The notes under the pieces: model-generated | Told to the model about the DNA's origin: nothing | Seen by the model: only the letters and a program-made list of their open reading frames with translations | The model's database searches: none | Origin: a virus | Virus record (IMG/VR): IMGVR_UViG_3300020027_000031 | Location: 1 to 24,889 of that record | Length of the DNA: 24,889 nt | Reading direction: 5' to 3' (one strand) | Translations under genes and position numbers: made by a program | Shown here: one piece after another, positions 6,214 through 12,698 of the stretch | How positions within the stretch are numbered: position 1 is the first letter of the stretch | Layout of the letters: the number at the start of each line of letters is the position of its first letter

Positions 6214-8178
6214 GTGGGGCTGGTAGAGCAGTCCCGGCTGGTGTCAGCGTTCGTGGCGTCGATGGCGAAGGTGCGGTCCCGTCTCACCCGCGTCCTCGAC
6301 GACATGTTCACGTCCCCGAAGTCGTGGCGCGAAGCTGACGCCGCACGGTTCGTCGAACGTGCCGTCCCCGCGGTGCAGGGCGCGCAGCGAACAGCTGCAT
6401 CCCTGACGGATGACTTCCTGTCGAGGATGATCGCCGATCAGACGGGGGAGCCGTACCGGCCGCACGGCGTCGACCAGAACAAGGTCACCGGTGCGGCACC
6501 GCGGAACGGCACACCACCGGAAGAGGTGTACCGACGCCCGTACGAAGAGGTGTGGTCCTCCCTCGCAGAGGACCGCCGCCGTGGTGAAGAGGTCGCACGG
6601 GTTCAGCAGGCACTCGAGCAGGCCGAAGCTCGCCAGTCGGCGCAGCAACGGAACGCCGCCTCCATCCAAGAGGCGTTGCGCCGGTTCGAAGAAGCCGGCA
6701 AGGCCCGCTCGAACCGTGAACAGCGCCCCACCCTCACCGACCCGACAACGGGACGGAAGGTAGCCCGACCCAACGACAAGCCCCTCACAGAGGCTGTCGG
6801 ACGCGGGCAACGCCGAGCGAAACTGCTCGGGCTCACCGACGTCGAGCTCGCCGTCACACACACCGTGCGGGAACGTCTCGCCGACGAACCCCGCTACCGG
6901 TTCTACCGCCGCGTCCTCACCGGCATGGAGTCGTGCGGGCTGTGCGTTGTCGCATCAACGCAGCGGTACCGGAAACGGGACCTGCTCCCGATCCACCCGA
7001 ACTGCGTACCTACGGGCACGTCTGTCCGGGCTCGGAACATTTCAGGCGCCACGCGCCGGTGGTATACCGGGGAACTCGCCGTTCTCACAACGGCCCGTGG
7101 CGATCACGTGTCCGTCACCCCGAATCACCCGGTACTGACCAAGCGCGGTTGGGTCCCAGCTGGCGCTGTTCGCGAAGGTGATTACCTGGTTCGCGCCGCC
7201 GGGTCCGAGCGGGTAGTTGGGCACAGCCCAGACGAAGGCTATGCACCAGCCCTCGCTGAGGATGTATGGCGTTCGCTCGCGGTGACGTTCGGGTTTGTCC
7301 AGGTGCCACTCGCCTCCGAGGATTTCCACGGCGACGGGGCCGACAGTGAAGTCGACGTTGTACGGGCCGATGGCTACTTCTCTGCGGTAGGGGATGTCCC
7401 GCTGCCGCAGGTTGCTCTCGAAGACCCGTTCCTGGCTGGACATGTCGGGCGGCTGCAGCTGCCTGGTTTTGGCGCTTCTGCAGCGCTCGTACCAGCTGGC
7501 GCTTCGGCCGCGCACAGCCTGGTGGGCAGCGGCGGTCTGACTGGCGCGTTGTTCGGGGGTCATCTGTGCGGCGCGCACCTGGCCGGCGTCGGATGGCCCT
7601 CGGCGGGTGACGCCGGCTTCGTTGAGCCATCGTGTGACGACATTGCGAGAGACCCCATGTCGGTGCGCGAGGACGTGCTCGGCGAGTCCGTTCTCGCGGT
7701 AGTCGATCCGGAGCTGTTCAGTCGAGTAACCGACGTCGGCAGGGTCGATTTTGCGGGTCATGTCTTCAACTTCCACACGAGGTTGGGAACATACGAAGCA
7801 AACAGTCACATCGTACACAATTGTGACTGCGCGATTGCGTTGATCCTCGGCGAGCAAGACCCGGGCCACATCATCAACAGCAAGCAGGTCGGGAAGGACG
7901 TCACCCCCACCGGGGAGTCGAAGTCCGGTGTCCCGATCTTCTCCGACAACCAGCTGGTTGACCTCGGGGAACTGTTGGATGCCGTGCACAAGGCGGTGCA
8001 GGACGAGTTCGGGTTCGCCGCGATGGATGCGCGTCGCCTCGACTACCGCAAGGTCATCACCGTGCACGAGCACGGTGAGCTCGGCCCCACCTTGACGGTG
8101 GCGCGGCACAAGTTCACGAAACGCCAGGTTGCACAGCGGGACTTCGCCGCTCCACCCGGCAGCTTCAGCGATCGCTGA
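6214..8178 (+). CDS. MuF-like minor head protein interrupted by an in-frame intein
   Basis: The precursor has 654 residues. After removal of residues 264-536 the mature protein would be 381 residues, normal for a MuF-type capsid/morphogenesis protein. Such proteins sit inside the head near the portal and may be ejected with DNA. The extein N-part (1-263) has a long charged coiled-coil-like stretch (about 105-170) and the family signature C-x2-C-x3-A-x3-Y ... P-I-H-P-N. The signature resumes after the intein as C-D-C (537-539). The downstream extein ends with VTVHEHGELGP and a Lys/Arg-rich region. The GTG at 6214 follows AGGGGAG (6201-6207), 3 bases after the portal stop. A second gene is encoded on the opposite strand inside the intein segment. 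MuF assignment rests on position and the HPN-CDC motif. Confidence 0.88.
   Translation: MGLVEQSRLVSAFVASMAKVRSRLTRVLDDMFTSPKSWREADAARFVERAVPAVQGAQRTAASLTDDFLSRMIADQTGEPYRPHGVDQNKVTGAAPRNGTPPEEVYRRPYEEVWSSLAEDRRRGEEVARVQQALEQAEARQSAQQRNAASIQEALRRFEEAGKARSNREQRPTLTDPTTGRKVARPNDKPLTEAVGRGQRRAKLLGLTDVELAVTHTVRERLADEPRYRFYRRVLTGMESCGLCVVASTQRYRKRDLLPIHPNCVPTGTSVRARNISGATRRWYTGELAVLTTARGDHVSVTPNHPVLTKRGWVPAGAVREGDYLVRAAGSERVVGHSPDEGYAPALAEDVWRSLAVTFGFVQVPLASEDFHGDGADSEVDVVRADGYFSAVGDVPLPQVALEDPFLAGHVGRLQLPGFGASAALVPAGASAAHSLVGSGGLTGALFGGHLCGAHLAGVGWPSAGDAGFVEPSCDDIARDPMSVREDVLGESVLAVVDPELFSRVTDVGRVDFAGHVFNFHTRLGTYEANSHIVHNCDCAIALILGEQDPGHIINSKQVGKDVTPTGESKSGVPIFSDNQLVDLGELLDAVHKAVQDEFGFAAMDARRLDYRKVITVHEHGELGPTLTVARHKFTKRQVAQRDFAAPPGSFSDR
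7003..7821 (+). other. intein (273 residues) in the MuF gene
   Basis: This is a self-splicing protein element. Splicing residues are all present: Cys1 (codon 7003-7005, start of CVPTGTSV), the block B sequence VTPNHPVL with T39 and H42, RGWVPAGAVREGDYLV, a block F sequence FAGHVFNFHTRLGTYEANSHI, and the terminal H272-N273 followed by Cys+1 (7822-7824). Splicing would join ...IHPN to CDCAIAL..., restoring the MuF signature. The middle (about residues 65-245) is Gly/Ala/Val/Leu-rich and shows no LAGLIDADG or HNH endonuclease in this frame. That stretch is instead the complement of an antisense nuclease gene. Insertion at the most conserved motif of the host protein is the usual intein habit. 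Splicing activity is predicted, not shown. Confidence 0.9.
7042..7761 (-). CDS. antisense Vsr/EDxHD-like homing endonuclease overprinted on the intein
   Basis: This 239-residue protein is encoded on the minus strand wholly inside the intein. Residues 12-55 form a homeodomain-like helix-turn-helix (EQLRIDY, LAHRHGVSRNVVTRWLNEAGV). Residues 108-200 form a Vsr/PD-(D/E)xK-like core: E111, then IGPYNVDF with D137, VAVEILGGEWH with E146 and H153, RHRERTPYIL, then EGWCIAFVW. This matches free-standing Vsr-fold homing nucleases of phages. The ATG at 7761 follows GGAAG with 8-base spacing, and the TGA is at 7044-7042. Codons are in exact register with the intein: the sense codons for V101, V117 and F108 are complements of H153, D137 and E146. 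It presumably cuts intein-free MuF genes to drive homing. Late transcription of the plus strand would oppose its mRNA. Domain recognition is by eye. Confidence 0.72.
   Translation of the reverse strand: MTRKIDPADVGYSTEQLRIDYRENGLAEHVLAHRHGVSRNVVTRWLNEAGVTRRGPSDAGQVRAAQMTPEQRASQTAAAHQAVRGRSASWYERCRSAKTRQLQPPDMSSQERVFESNLRQRDIPYRREVAIGPYNVDFTVGPVAVEILGGEWHLDKPERHRERTPYILSEGWCIAFVWAVPNYPLGPGGANQVITFANSASWDPTALGQYRVIRGDGHVIATGRCENGEFPGIPPARGA
7803..7829. repeat. inverted repeat across the intein 3' boundary
   Basis: CAGTCACA (7803-7810) and TGTGACTG (7822-7829) are perfect 8-bp inverted arms around an 11-base spacer. The right arm begins exactly at the +1 Cys codon, so one arm is intein and one is extein. 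It also contains the short palindrome CACAATTGTG (7816-7825). On the minus strand it lies 42 bases upstream of the nuclease ATG and could be a leader hairpin or operator. Confidence 0.6.
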
Positions 8179-8192
8179 ACACCCCTAGAGAC

Positions 8193-8215
8193 CTCTCGCG
8201 CCTTTGCGCGGGGAG
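8193..8215 (+). promoter_or_regulatory. hairpin between MuF and scaffold genes
   Basis: The 91-base gap 8179-8269 contains CTCTCGCGC (8193-8201), loop CTTT and GCGCGGGGAG (8206-8215), a 9-bp stem with one bulged G and one G-T pair. No T run follows, so it is not a classical terminator. It could be an RNA processing or stability element ahead of the highly expressed scaffold and capsid genes. Confidence 0.4.
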
Positions 8216-8269
8216 CGCTACGTCCGCGCTTGCAAAGGACGGAATGCCGACGGGCTTACGGAGCACCAC

Positions 8270-8818
8270 ATGAGCGACGACCAAGACAGCGCAGCGGACG
8301 GCCTCGACATCACCGATGACGATGCCGCGAAGCTGCTCGACGACGCCACCCCCGACAAGGGGGCAGCAGCCACGTTCTCGCAGGCCGACGTCGAACGAAT
8401 CGTGTCCGACCGGCTCAGCAGGGAACGGAAGAAGTACGCCGACTACGGCGACCTCAAGAAGCAGGCAGCGGCGGCGAAGACCGTTGAGCAGCAGCTCGAA
8501 GAGGTCCGCGCGCAGATCGGTGAACGCGACAAGCGCGACACCGAACGCAACGGGCGCCTCGCCCTGTCGCAGCTCAACACGCGCCTCGCCGAGGCCGGCA
8601 TCAAACGCGACGACGTCGCAGGCCTGATCAAGCGGATCTCCCCGACCGACTTGCTCGCCGAGGGCGAACCCAACGACGAGGCCATCGGTGAACTCGCCGA
8701 TTCCCTCGTGAAGATCGCGGGCCGCGCCACACCGGACCCCGACCAGGGGCAAAAGGGCGGCAAGGCACCGCTCGACATGAACCAGCTGATCCGGCGCGCT
8801 GCCGGAGTCACGAGCTAA
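8270..8818 (+). CDS. capsid scaffolding protein
   Basis: This 182-residue, highly charged, mainly helical protein sits immediately before the major capsid gene. This is the position and composition of phage scaffolding proteins, which guide procapsid assembly and then leave. Residues 1-45 are acidic and disordered-looking (DDQD, DITDDDAAKLLDD), 45-115 form a likely coiled coil (VERIVSDRLSRERKKYADYG, then a Lys/Glu/Gln-rich helix), and the C-terminus has a basic, helical tail (NQLIRRAAGV) of the type that docks on capsid protein. The ATG at 8270 has GGAG 6 bases upstream. The in-frame extension back to 8204 lacks a ribosome-binding site. No separate prohead protease gene is visible near it, consistent with a scaffold that exits without cleavage. 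Confidence 0.82.
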   Translation: MSDDQDSAADGLDITDDDAAKLLDDATPDKGAAATFSQADVERIVSDRLSRERKKYADYGDLKKQAAAAKTVEQQLEEVRAQIGERDKRDTERNGRLALSQLNTRLAEAGIKRDDVAGLIKRISPTDLLAEGEPNDEAIGELADSLVKIAGRATPDPDQGQKGGKAPLDMNQLIRRAAGVTS

Positions 8819-8872
8819 GCAGCCCGGCGGCACGGCCCCTGCCTGCTGCGCATCAACTCACCAGGAGGACCC

Positions 8873-9829
8873 GTGCCGTTCAACAGTCTTACGTCCCGCG
8901 CCGATGCGGAGGCGCTGATCCCCGAGGAAGTCTCTCGGATCATGCTGGGCAAGGCCACCGAGGGATCGGCTGTCCTGTCCCAGTTCCGCCGCATCCCCGT
9001 GTCCCGCAACCAGGTGCGCTTCCCGATCATGTCGGCGCTGCCCATCTCGTACTGGGTTACCGGCGACACCGGCCTGAAGCAGACCACCGAGATGGCGTGG
9101 GACAACAAGTTTCTCAACATCGAGGAGATCGCCACGATCCTCCCCGTCCCGGAGAACGTCGCCGCGGACATGGAGGTCAACATCTGGGACAACGCCGAGC
9201 CGTACATCGTGGAGTCGTTCTACCGTGCGCTGGATTCGGCCGTGTTCTTCGGCATCAACGCCCCGGCGAGCTTCCCCACGAATGTCCTCGCGGCGTGTGT
9301 CGCGGCGAGCAACACCGTCACGGAGGCCACCGCCACCGCCGCACAGGGCGGCTACTTCGGCGACGTCGACAACCTGATCTCTGCAGTTGAGGAGGACGGG
9401 TTCGACGTTTCCGGGTTCATCGCGTCCCGGGCGGTCCGCCGCAAGTTCCGGGCGGCACGCAACGTGCAGGGTGACCACACCGACGTCGGTCGCCTTTCCG
9501 GTGACCTGACGAGCCTGGACGGATCCCCGATCTCGTACCCGATGCGCGGCCTGTGGTCCACCTCCGGTGGCGGTGGGTCGAACGTGCGCATGTTCGCGGG
9601 CGACTGGGCATCCCAGTTCGTGGTGGGTGTCCGCGAGGACATCAGCTTCAAGATCCTCGACCAGGCCGTGATCCAGGACAACACCGGTGCGATCGTGTAT
9701 AACCTCGCGCAGCAAGACATGATCGCCATGCGCGTGAAGTTCCGTGTCGGCTGGCAGGTCGCGAACACCATCAACAACGACAACACCAACGCCGGCACGC
9801 GGTACCCCGCAGCCGCGCTGGTCTTCTGA
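8873..9829 (+). CDS. major capsid protein, HK97 fold
   Basis: This 318-residue protein is the shell subunit. Features of the HK97-fold family are an N-terminal arm with EALIPEEVSRIMLGKATEGSA (about 13-33), then VRFPIMSALPISYWV, a spine-helix-like region around EPYIVESFYRALDSAVF (108-124), the A-domain segment ISYPMRGLW, MFAGDWASQFVVGVREDISF (241-260), and a C-terminal beta strand ending in KFRVGWQV. There is no N-terminal delta domain, in keeping with the separate scaffold gene. The GTG at 8873 follows AGGAGG (8863-8868). Expression should be very high during the late phase. Its neighbours, scaffold before and decoration and connector genes after, match siphovirus head modules. Confidence 0.93.
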   Translation: MPFNSLTSRADAEALIPEEVSRIMLGKATEGSAVLSQFRRIPVSRNQVRFPIMSALPISYWVTGDTGLKQTTEMAWDNKFLNIEEIATILPVPENVAADMEVNIWDNAEPYIVESFYRALDSAVFFGINAPASFPTNVLAACVAASNTVTEATATAAQGGYFGDVDNLISAVEEDGFDVSGFIASRAVRRKFRAARNVQGDHTDVGRLSGDLTSLDGSPISYPMRGLWSTSGGGGSNVRMFAGDWASQFVVGVREDISFKILDQAVIQDNTGAIVYNLAQQDMIAMRVKFRVGWQVANTINNDNTNAGTRYPAAALVF

Positions 9830-9840
9830 GGTTGACGGAC

Positions 9841-10032
9841 ATGGCAGACGAGAAGCTGTTCATCGACCCGAAGGACGCCCTCGAGCACGGCTACTGGGGG
9901 CACAGCCGCCAGACCGACGAGGACCGGGCCGCATCAACGATGGCCGGCCAGTCCGGCGTCGGTACTGCCGACGAGCCCGTCGCAGAGAAGCCGGCTGTGA
10001 AGCCGCGCGCCACAAAGGAGACCGCGAAGTGA
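9841..10032 (+). CDS. small protein after capsid gene, unknown function
   Basis: This 63-residue protein is encoded between capsid and decoration genes. The N-terminal half (KLFIDPKDALEHGYWGHS) looks folded. The C-terminal third is Lys/Ala/Pro-rich (VAEKPAVKPRATKETAK) and probably extended. The ATG at 9841 follows a weak GAGG that overlaps the capsid stop. Its TGA overlaps the next gene's GTG by four bases (GTGA), so the two are translationally coupled. Small genes here are frequent in actinophages and are often called head-associated, but nothing in the sequence shows the role. Confidence 0.7.
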   Translation: MADEKLFIDPKDALEHGYWGHSRQTDEDRAASTMAGQSGVGTADEPVAEKPAVKPRATKETAK

Positions 10033-10430
10033 GTGCCCCTCTGGTCCGCACCATCGAAGCGGATGTCCCTGCAGTCGGAACGGCCGGCAACGACGACGAC
10101 ACCATCGTCGGTCAGGCCCCGTTCGCGTGCACCGTCACCGCCGTGGAGTACGTCCCGGAGGCCGCGATCACCGGTGCTGCGACGAACAACCGCACCGTCT
10201 CCCTGATCAACAAGGGTCAGGCCGGTTCCGGCACCGCGGTGGTGGCGTCGCTGAACTTCGCATCCGGTATCGACGCGACGGCGGCGAACGAGAAGGCGAT
10301 CACCCTGTCGGTCACCGCGGCCGATCTGGTGCTCGCTGCAGGGGACACGCTGCTGTGGCGTTCCCTGCACATCCTCACCGGCATCACCGACCCGGGTGGT
10401 CTCGTCCGGATCACGCTCAGCCGCACCTGA
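10029..10430 (+). CDS. probable head decoration protein
   Basis: This 133-residue protein is almost entirely beta-type in composition, with alternating Thr/Val/Ala and many Gly (VTAVEYVPEAAITGAATNNR, TVSLINKG, VVASLNF, LVRITLSR). It has no cysteine-rich, membrane or enzymatic motif. Size, fold type and location directly after the capsid gene fit a head decoration or stabilisation protein that binds the outside of the capsid. This is inference from context, as I do not recognise a named family. The GTG at 10029 shares bases with the previous stop and has AAGGAG (10015-10020) at suitable spacing. A longer reading in the same frame starts inside the capsid gene and is not credible. Confidence 0.6.
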   Translation: MSAPLVRTIEADVPAVGTAGNDDDTIVGQAPFACTVTAVEYVPEAAITGAATNNRTVSLINKGQAGSGTAVVASLNFASGIDATAANEKAITLSVTAADLVLAAGDTLLWRSLHILTGITDPGGLVRITLSRT

Positions 10431-10464
10431 TTCCCATTCTGGGCTCGACGTCTGAGGAGGGTTC

Positions 10465-10917
10465 GTGGCGATCTACGCGACTGTCTCGGACGTCGAGCTC
10501 GAATGGGGACATCCCGTCACGGACGCCACAGCCGGGAATGTTGCGTGGCTGATCGACAAGGCGGAGATGCTGATCCTGGCATCTGTGCCGGGTCTCCCAG
10601 CCCGCATCACCGCTGGCCGTGCCAGTGTCGGCCAGGTCGCTCACGTGGCTGCGGCGATGGTGGTGCGGGTTCTGCGGAACCCTGAAGGGAAGCAGGCCGA
10701 AACCGCTGGTGACTACTCGTACCAGCTGGCTTCAAGCTCGGGAGTAACCGCAGGACACATGTTCCTGTCGACCCCCGAGCGGAACCTCCTTCGCGGCCGG
10801 GCGGGTGCGGGTTCGTTGCAGCTCGTTGATGATGCGCGGGAGTTCCCGCTGCGCCGCCCCCCGTTCGTTCAAGGGTGCGGGGAGTGGACGGTCCTCGCGA
10901 CCGGTGAAGCTCCGTGA
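10465..10917 (+). CDS. head-tail adaptor (connector) protein
   Basis: This 150-residue protein would bind under the portal and begin the neck (gp15/gp6-like adaptor family). The opening MAIYATVSDVELEWG, then VAWLIDKAEMLILASVPGL, resembles the start of actinophage adaptors: a short strand followed by a helix pair. Middle residues AHVAAAMVVRVLRNPEGKQAETAGDYSY, with the conserved R-N-P-x-G and a following Gly/Tyr loop, are also family-typical. The GTG at 10465 follows GAGGAGG (10454-10460). The stop overlaps the next start (GTGA). It is first of the four-gene neck cluster that ends with the tail terminator. Confidence 0.78.
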   Translation: MAIYATVSDVELEWGHPVTDATAGNVAWLIDKAEMLILASVPGLPARITAGRASVGQVAHVAAAMVVRVLRNPEGKQAETAGDYSYQLASSSGVTAGHMFLSTPERNLLRGRAGAGSLQLVDDAREFPLRRPPFVQGCGEWTVLATGEAP

Positions 10918-11255
10918 GTCTCCTCGATGGCCCCGAAACGATCACCGTGTATGTCGAGGAAACCTACGAGGACTCCTACGGGGACACGAAGACCCGCCCA
11001 TCCGAGACGGGCGTGGTCATCACCGGCTGCATCGTGCAGCCGATGTCGACGCTGCGCCTGTTCCCGCCCCTGGACGGCACCCAGCAGCAGCGCGTGTATG
11101 CGACGTGGCGGCTGATGGCGAAGACCGCACCTCTCGGGGTGTGGGCACGCGTGGAGTGGCGCGGGATCCGCATGTCCATCCGCTCCGGGCCGGAGTATCG
11201 GCCGTACTCGGCGGCGACGAACCATGTGTCGGCGTTGCTCGAGGAGGAACGCTGA
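10914..11255 (+). CDS. head closure (stopper-type) protein
   Basis: This 113-residue beta-rich protein is the second gene of the neck cluster, in the place of SPP1 gp16-like head-closure proteins that form a ring below the adaptor and retain DNA. Sequence hallmarks are the early strand ETITVYVEETYEDSYGD, a central loop around VQPMSTLRLFPPLDG, and strands RVYATWRLM and VEWRGIRMSI ending in GPEYRPYS. The GTG at 10914 overlaps the preceding stop. Its own TGA shares one base with the next ATG (TGATG), so translation is coupled on both sides. The call comes mostly from order and size, supported by the strand pattern. Confidence 0.7.
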   Translation: MSLLDGPETITVYVEETYEDSYGDTKTRPSETGVVITGCIVQPMSTLRLFPPLDGTQQQRVYATWRLMAKTAPLGVWARVEWRGIRMSIRSGPEYRPYSAATNHVSALLEEER

Positions 11256-11560
11256 TGGCGATCGTCTACGCGGACTGCAACTCCACGGTCGCGCACTTGA
11301 CCGGGGTCATCGCCGCCGTGCACGAAGCAGCGGTCGAGGGCGGGGCGGCGGCGGAGGCGATCCTGCGGTCGCACTTCGAAACTGGGGCCTCACAGATTGA
11401 GGTCACTCAGGGCAGTGTGGACTCGTTCGTGTCGCTGGTCGACGACGCGGCGGTGTCGATCGAGTTCGGCCGTACAGGTGCCCGCGGCAAGGGCACCTCG
11501 CAGGGTGTGTTCGCTGTGACTGGCGCGTTCGGGATCATCAAGGGTGGCTGGGGTCGGTGA
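11255..11560 (+). CDS. neck / tail-completion protein (HK97 gp10-like)
   Basis: This 101-residue protein is the third gene of the neck cluster. It starts with a helix (VAHLTGVIAAVHEAAVEGGAAAEAILRSHF), then ends with a beta hairpin segment containing VSLVDDAAVSIEFGRTG and a C-terminal GVFAVTGAFGII. The helix followed by a strand with an E-F/Y-G motif is the general pattern of HK97-gp10-type proteins, which act at the head-tail interface. The ATG at 11255 is preceded by GAGGAGG (11241-11247). The TGA overlaps the next GTG (GTGA). The exact family is not certain; the position between head closure and tail terminator is the main support. Confidence 0.68.
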   Translation: MAIVYADCNSTVAHLTGVIAAVHEAAVEGGAAAEAILRSHFETGASQIEVTQGSVDSFVSLVDDAAVSIEFGRTGARGKGTSQGVFAVTGAFGIIKGGWGR

Positions 11561-11979
11561 CCCGCTTCGCTGTCGACCCCGCTGATGTCATCGTGGGGAT
11601 CCTCCGCCTAGCCCTGCCCGACGTCACGATCCGCGCGTCCATCCCCGATGGTGTGCCCGAACTGGTGCCGTTGGTCGTGGTGCGCCGCACCGGCGGCTCC
11701 AGTCTCGTCCCAGAGTTTTGGGACCAGCCGATCACGAACGTGCAGAACTGGGCAGCACACGACGGCGACATCGACGCCTCCCGCGCCGCATCCGACCTGG
11801 CAGACCAGATCCGGCGAGCCCTGTGGACGGCGTGGCGGCAGCAGACCGTTGTCGCGGCCGGTCACATCGCTGGGATCCGCGAGTTCCTCGGCCCTATGGA
11901 AGCCATCGACCCCGACCTGCCGCACCTGGGTAGGTACACGGCCACCTACGAGCTCCTGGTCCGCCCCGTAGCTGCCTGA
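11557..11979 (+). CDS. tail terminator protein
   Basis: This 140-residue protein is the last of the neck cluster, immediately before the tail-tube gene, where siphophages encode the ring that caps the tail tube and joins it to the head. The N-terminal helix-strand PADVIVGILRLALPDVTIRA, the strand LVPLVVVRRTGG, the helix SRAASDLADQIRRALWTAW and the C-terminal strand GRYTATYELLVRPV match the alpha/beta pattern of terminator proteins (lambda gpU/Gp17-like). The GTG at 11557 overlaps the previous stop by four bases. A 94-base gap with two hairpins follows, setting the tube gene apart as the next expression unit. Confidence 0.75.
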   Translation: MTRFAVDPADVIVGILRLALPDVTIRASIPDGVPELVPLVVVRRTGGSSLVPEFWDQPITNVQNWAAHDGDIDASRAASDLADQIRRALWTAWRQQTVVAAGHIAGIREFLGPMEAIDPDLPHLGRYTATYELLVRPVAA

Positions 11980-12009
11980 GCGCACCTCGTTCCCACGGTC
12001 CCACTCCCG

Positions 12010-12052
12010 GGGCACGTGGCTCTTTGTCGTGCCCTGAAGCCCCGCCTGGGGC
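12010..12052 (+). promoter_or_regulatory. two tandem hairpins before the tail-tube gene
   Basis: In the 94-base gap 11980-12073, GGGCACG (12010-12016) pairs perfectly with CGTGCCC (12028-12034). GCCCC (12039-12043) then pairs with GGGGC (12048-12052) around a four-base loop. No T run follows either, so a leader or processing role for the abundant tube transcript is as likely as termination. Confidence 0.45.
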
Positions 12053-12073
12053 GCACCGAAAGGAAGCCCCAAA

Positions 12074-12613
12074 TTGGCACTCTCCGATGCCGCGGTCCTG
12101 ATTCCAGGAACGGGCTACATGTACCTGGCGCCGGCCGAAACCGCGCAGCCTGCCTCGCTGACATCACCGGCGTCGCCGTGGGAGAACCTTGGCCACACCT
12201 CCCGCGATGACGGTCTGACGATCACCCGTGACGGTGGTGACTCCGAGGTTCTGGGTACGTGGCAGAACCCGGCACTGCGCGAGCGTCGCGACCCCACCAC
12301 CTTCGCGATCACCGCGTTCCTGCACCAGGTCGACAACACCGTCCTGGAGTTGTACTTCGGTGCGGGGGATGTCAGTGAGGTCGGCGAGTTCGGTGTCACC
12401 TCCACCACCGGCACCACCGCGAAGGCGCTGTTCGTGCGCATCGTGGACGGCGCCGACCAGGTCGGTCTCTACATCCCGCGCGTCAGCATCGCCGCAGAAG
12501 ACGACGTCGAGGTTGATGTCGAGAACTTCCTCGCCTTCCCGATCCGGGCCACCGTGCTGCAGGTGTCGGGTAGCAACCTGATGACCTTCCTCGGGGACGA
12601 GCTCGGCGCCTAG
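12074..12613 (+). CDS. major tail (tube) protein
   Basis: This 179-residue protein polymerises into the tail tube. The pattern is typical of actinophage tube proteins: an N-terminal beta strand with PGTGYMYLAPAET (about 11-23), LGHTSRDDGLTITRDGGDSEVLGTWQNPALR (a conserved 'N-x-G-H-T' type stretch with the TW motif), then alternating strands and helix (FAITAFLHQVDNTVLELYFGAG), and a C-terminal beta region (VRIVDGADQVGLYIPRVSIAAEDDVEVDVENFLAFPI). The start is a TTG at 12074 with AGGAAG 7 bases upstream. No better in-frame start exists nearby. It lies between the tail terminator and the chaperone pair, and a strong 16-bp hairpin follows its stop, as expected for a gene needing far more product than its neighbours. 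Confidence 0.88.
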   Translation: MALSDAAVLIPGTGYMYLAPAETAQPASLTSPASPWENLGHTSRDDGLTITRDGGDSEVLGTWQNPALRERRDPTTFAITAFLHQVDNTVLELYFGAGDVSEVGEFGVTSTTGTTAKALFVRIVDGADQVGLYIPRVSIAAEDDVEVDVENFLAFPIRATVLQVSGSNLMTFLGDELGA

Positions 12614-12615
12614 TC

Positions 12616-12659
12616 GACTGGCCGGCTCGCGTTTCTCCCGGACCGCGAGCCGGCCAGTC
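12616..12659 (+). terminator. 16-bp perfect hairpin after the tail-tube gene
   Basis: GACTGGCCGGCTCGCG (12616-12631) pairs over all 16 positions with 12644-12659 around a 12-base loop (12632-12643). It starts two bases after the tube stop (12611-12613). No T run follows, so it may be a factor-dependent or partial terminator, or a 3'-end stability element. Its loop TTCTCCCGGAC is complementary to the two downstream copies of GTCCGGGAGAA. Confidence 0.75.
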
Positions 12660-12672
12660 ACCTAGCAAACCT

Positions 12673-12694
12673 GTCCGGGAGAAGTCCGGGAGAA
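12673..12694 (+). repeat. tandem 11-bp repeat carrying the chaperone ribosome-binding site
   Basis: GTCCGGGAGAA occurs twice head to tail (12673-12683, 12684-12694). The GGGAG of the second copy is 6 bases before the GTG at 12699 and is the only plausible Shine-Dalgarno sequence. Both copies are exact complements of the hairpin loop at 12633-12643, so loop pairing could hide or compete for the site. Confidence 0.8.
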
Positions 12695-12698
12695 CAAC

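Noticed and set aside
7762-8109. Upstream extension of the antisense nuclease frame to 8109
   Set aside because: These 116 codons are antisense to ordinary MuF extein, show no domain pattern, and the ATG at 7761 has its own ribosome-binding-like GGAAG and begins the recognisable protein.
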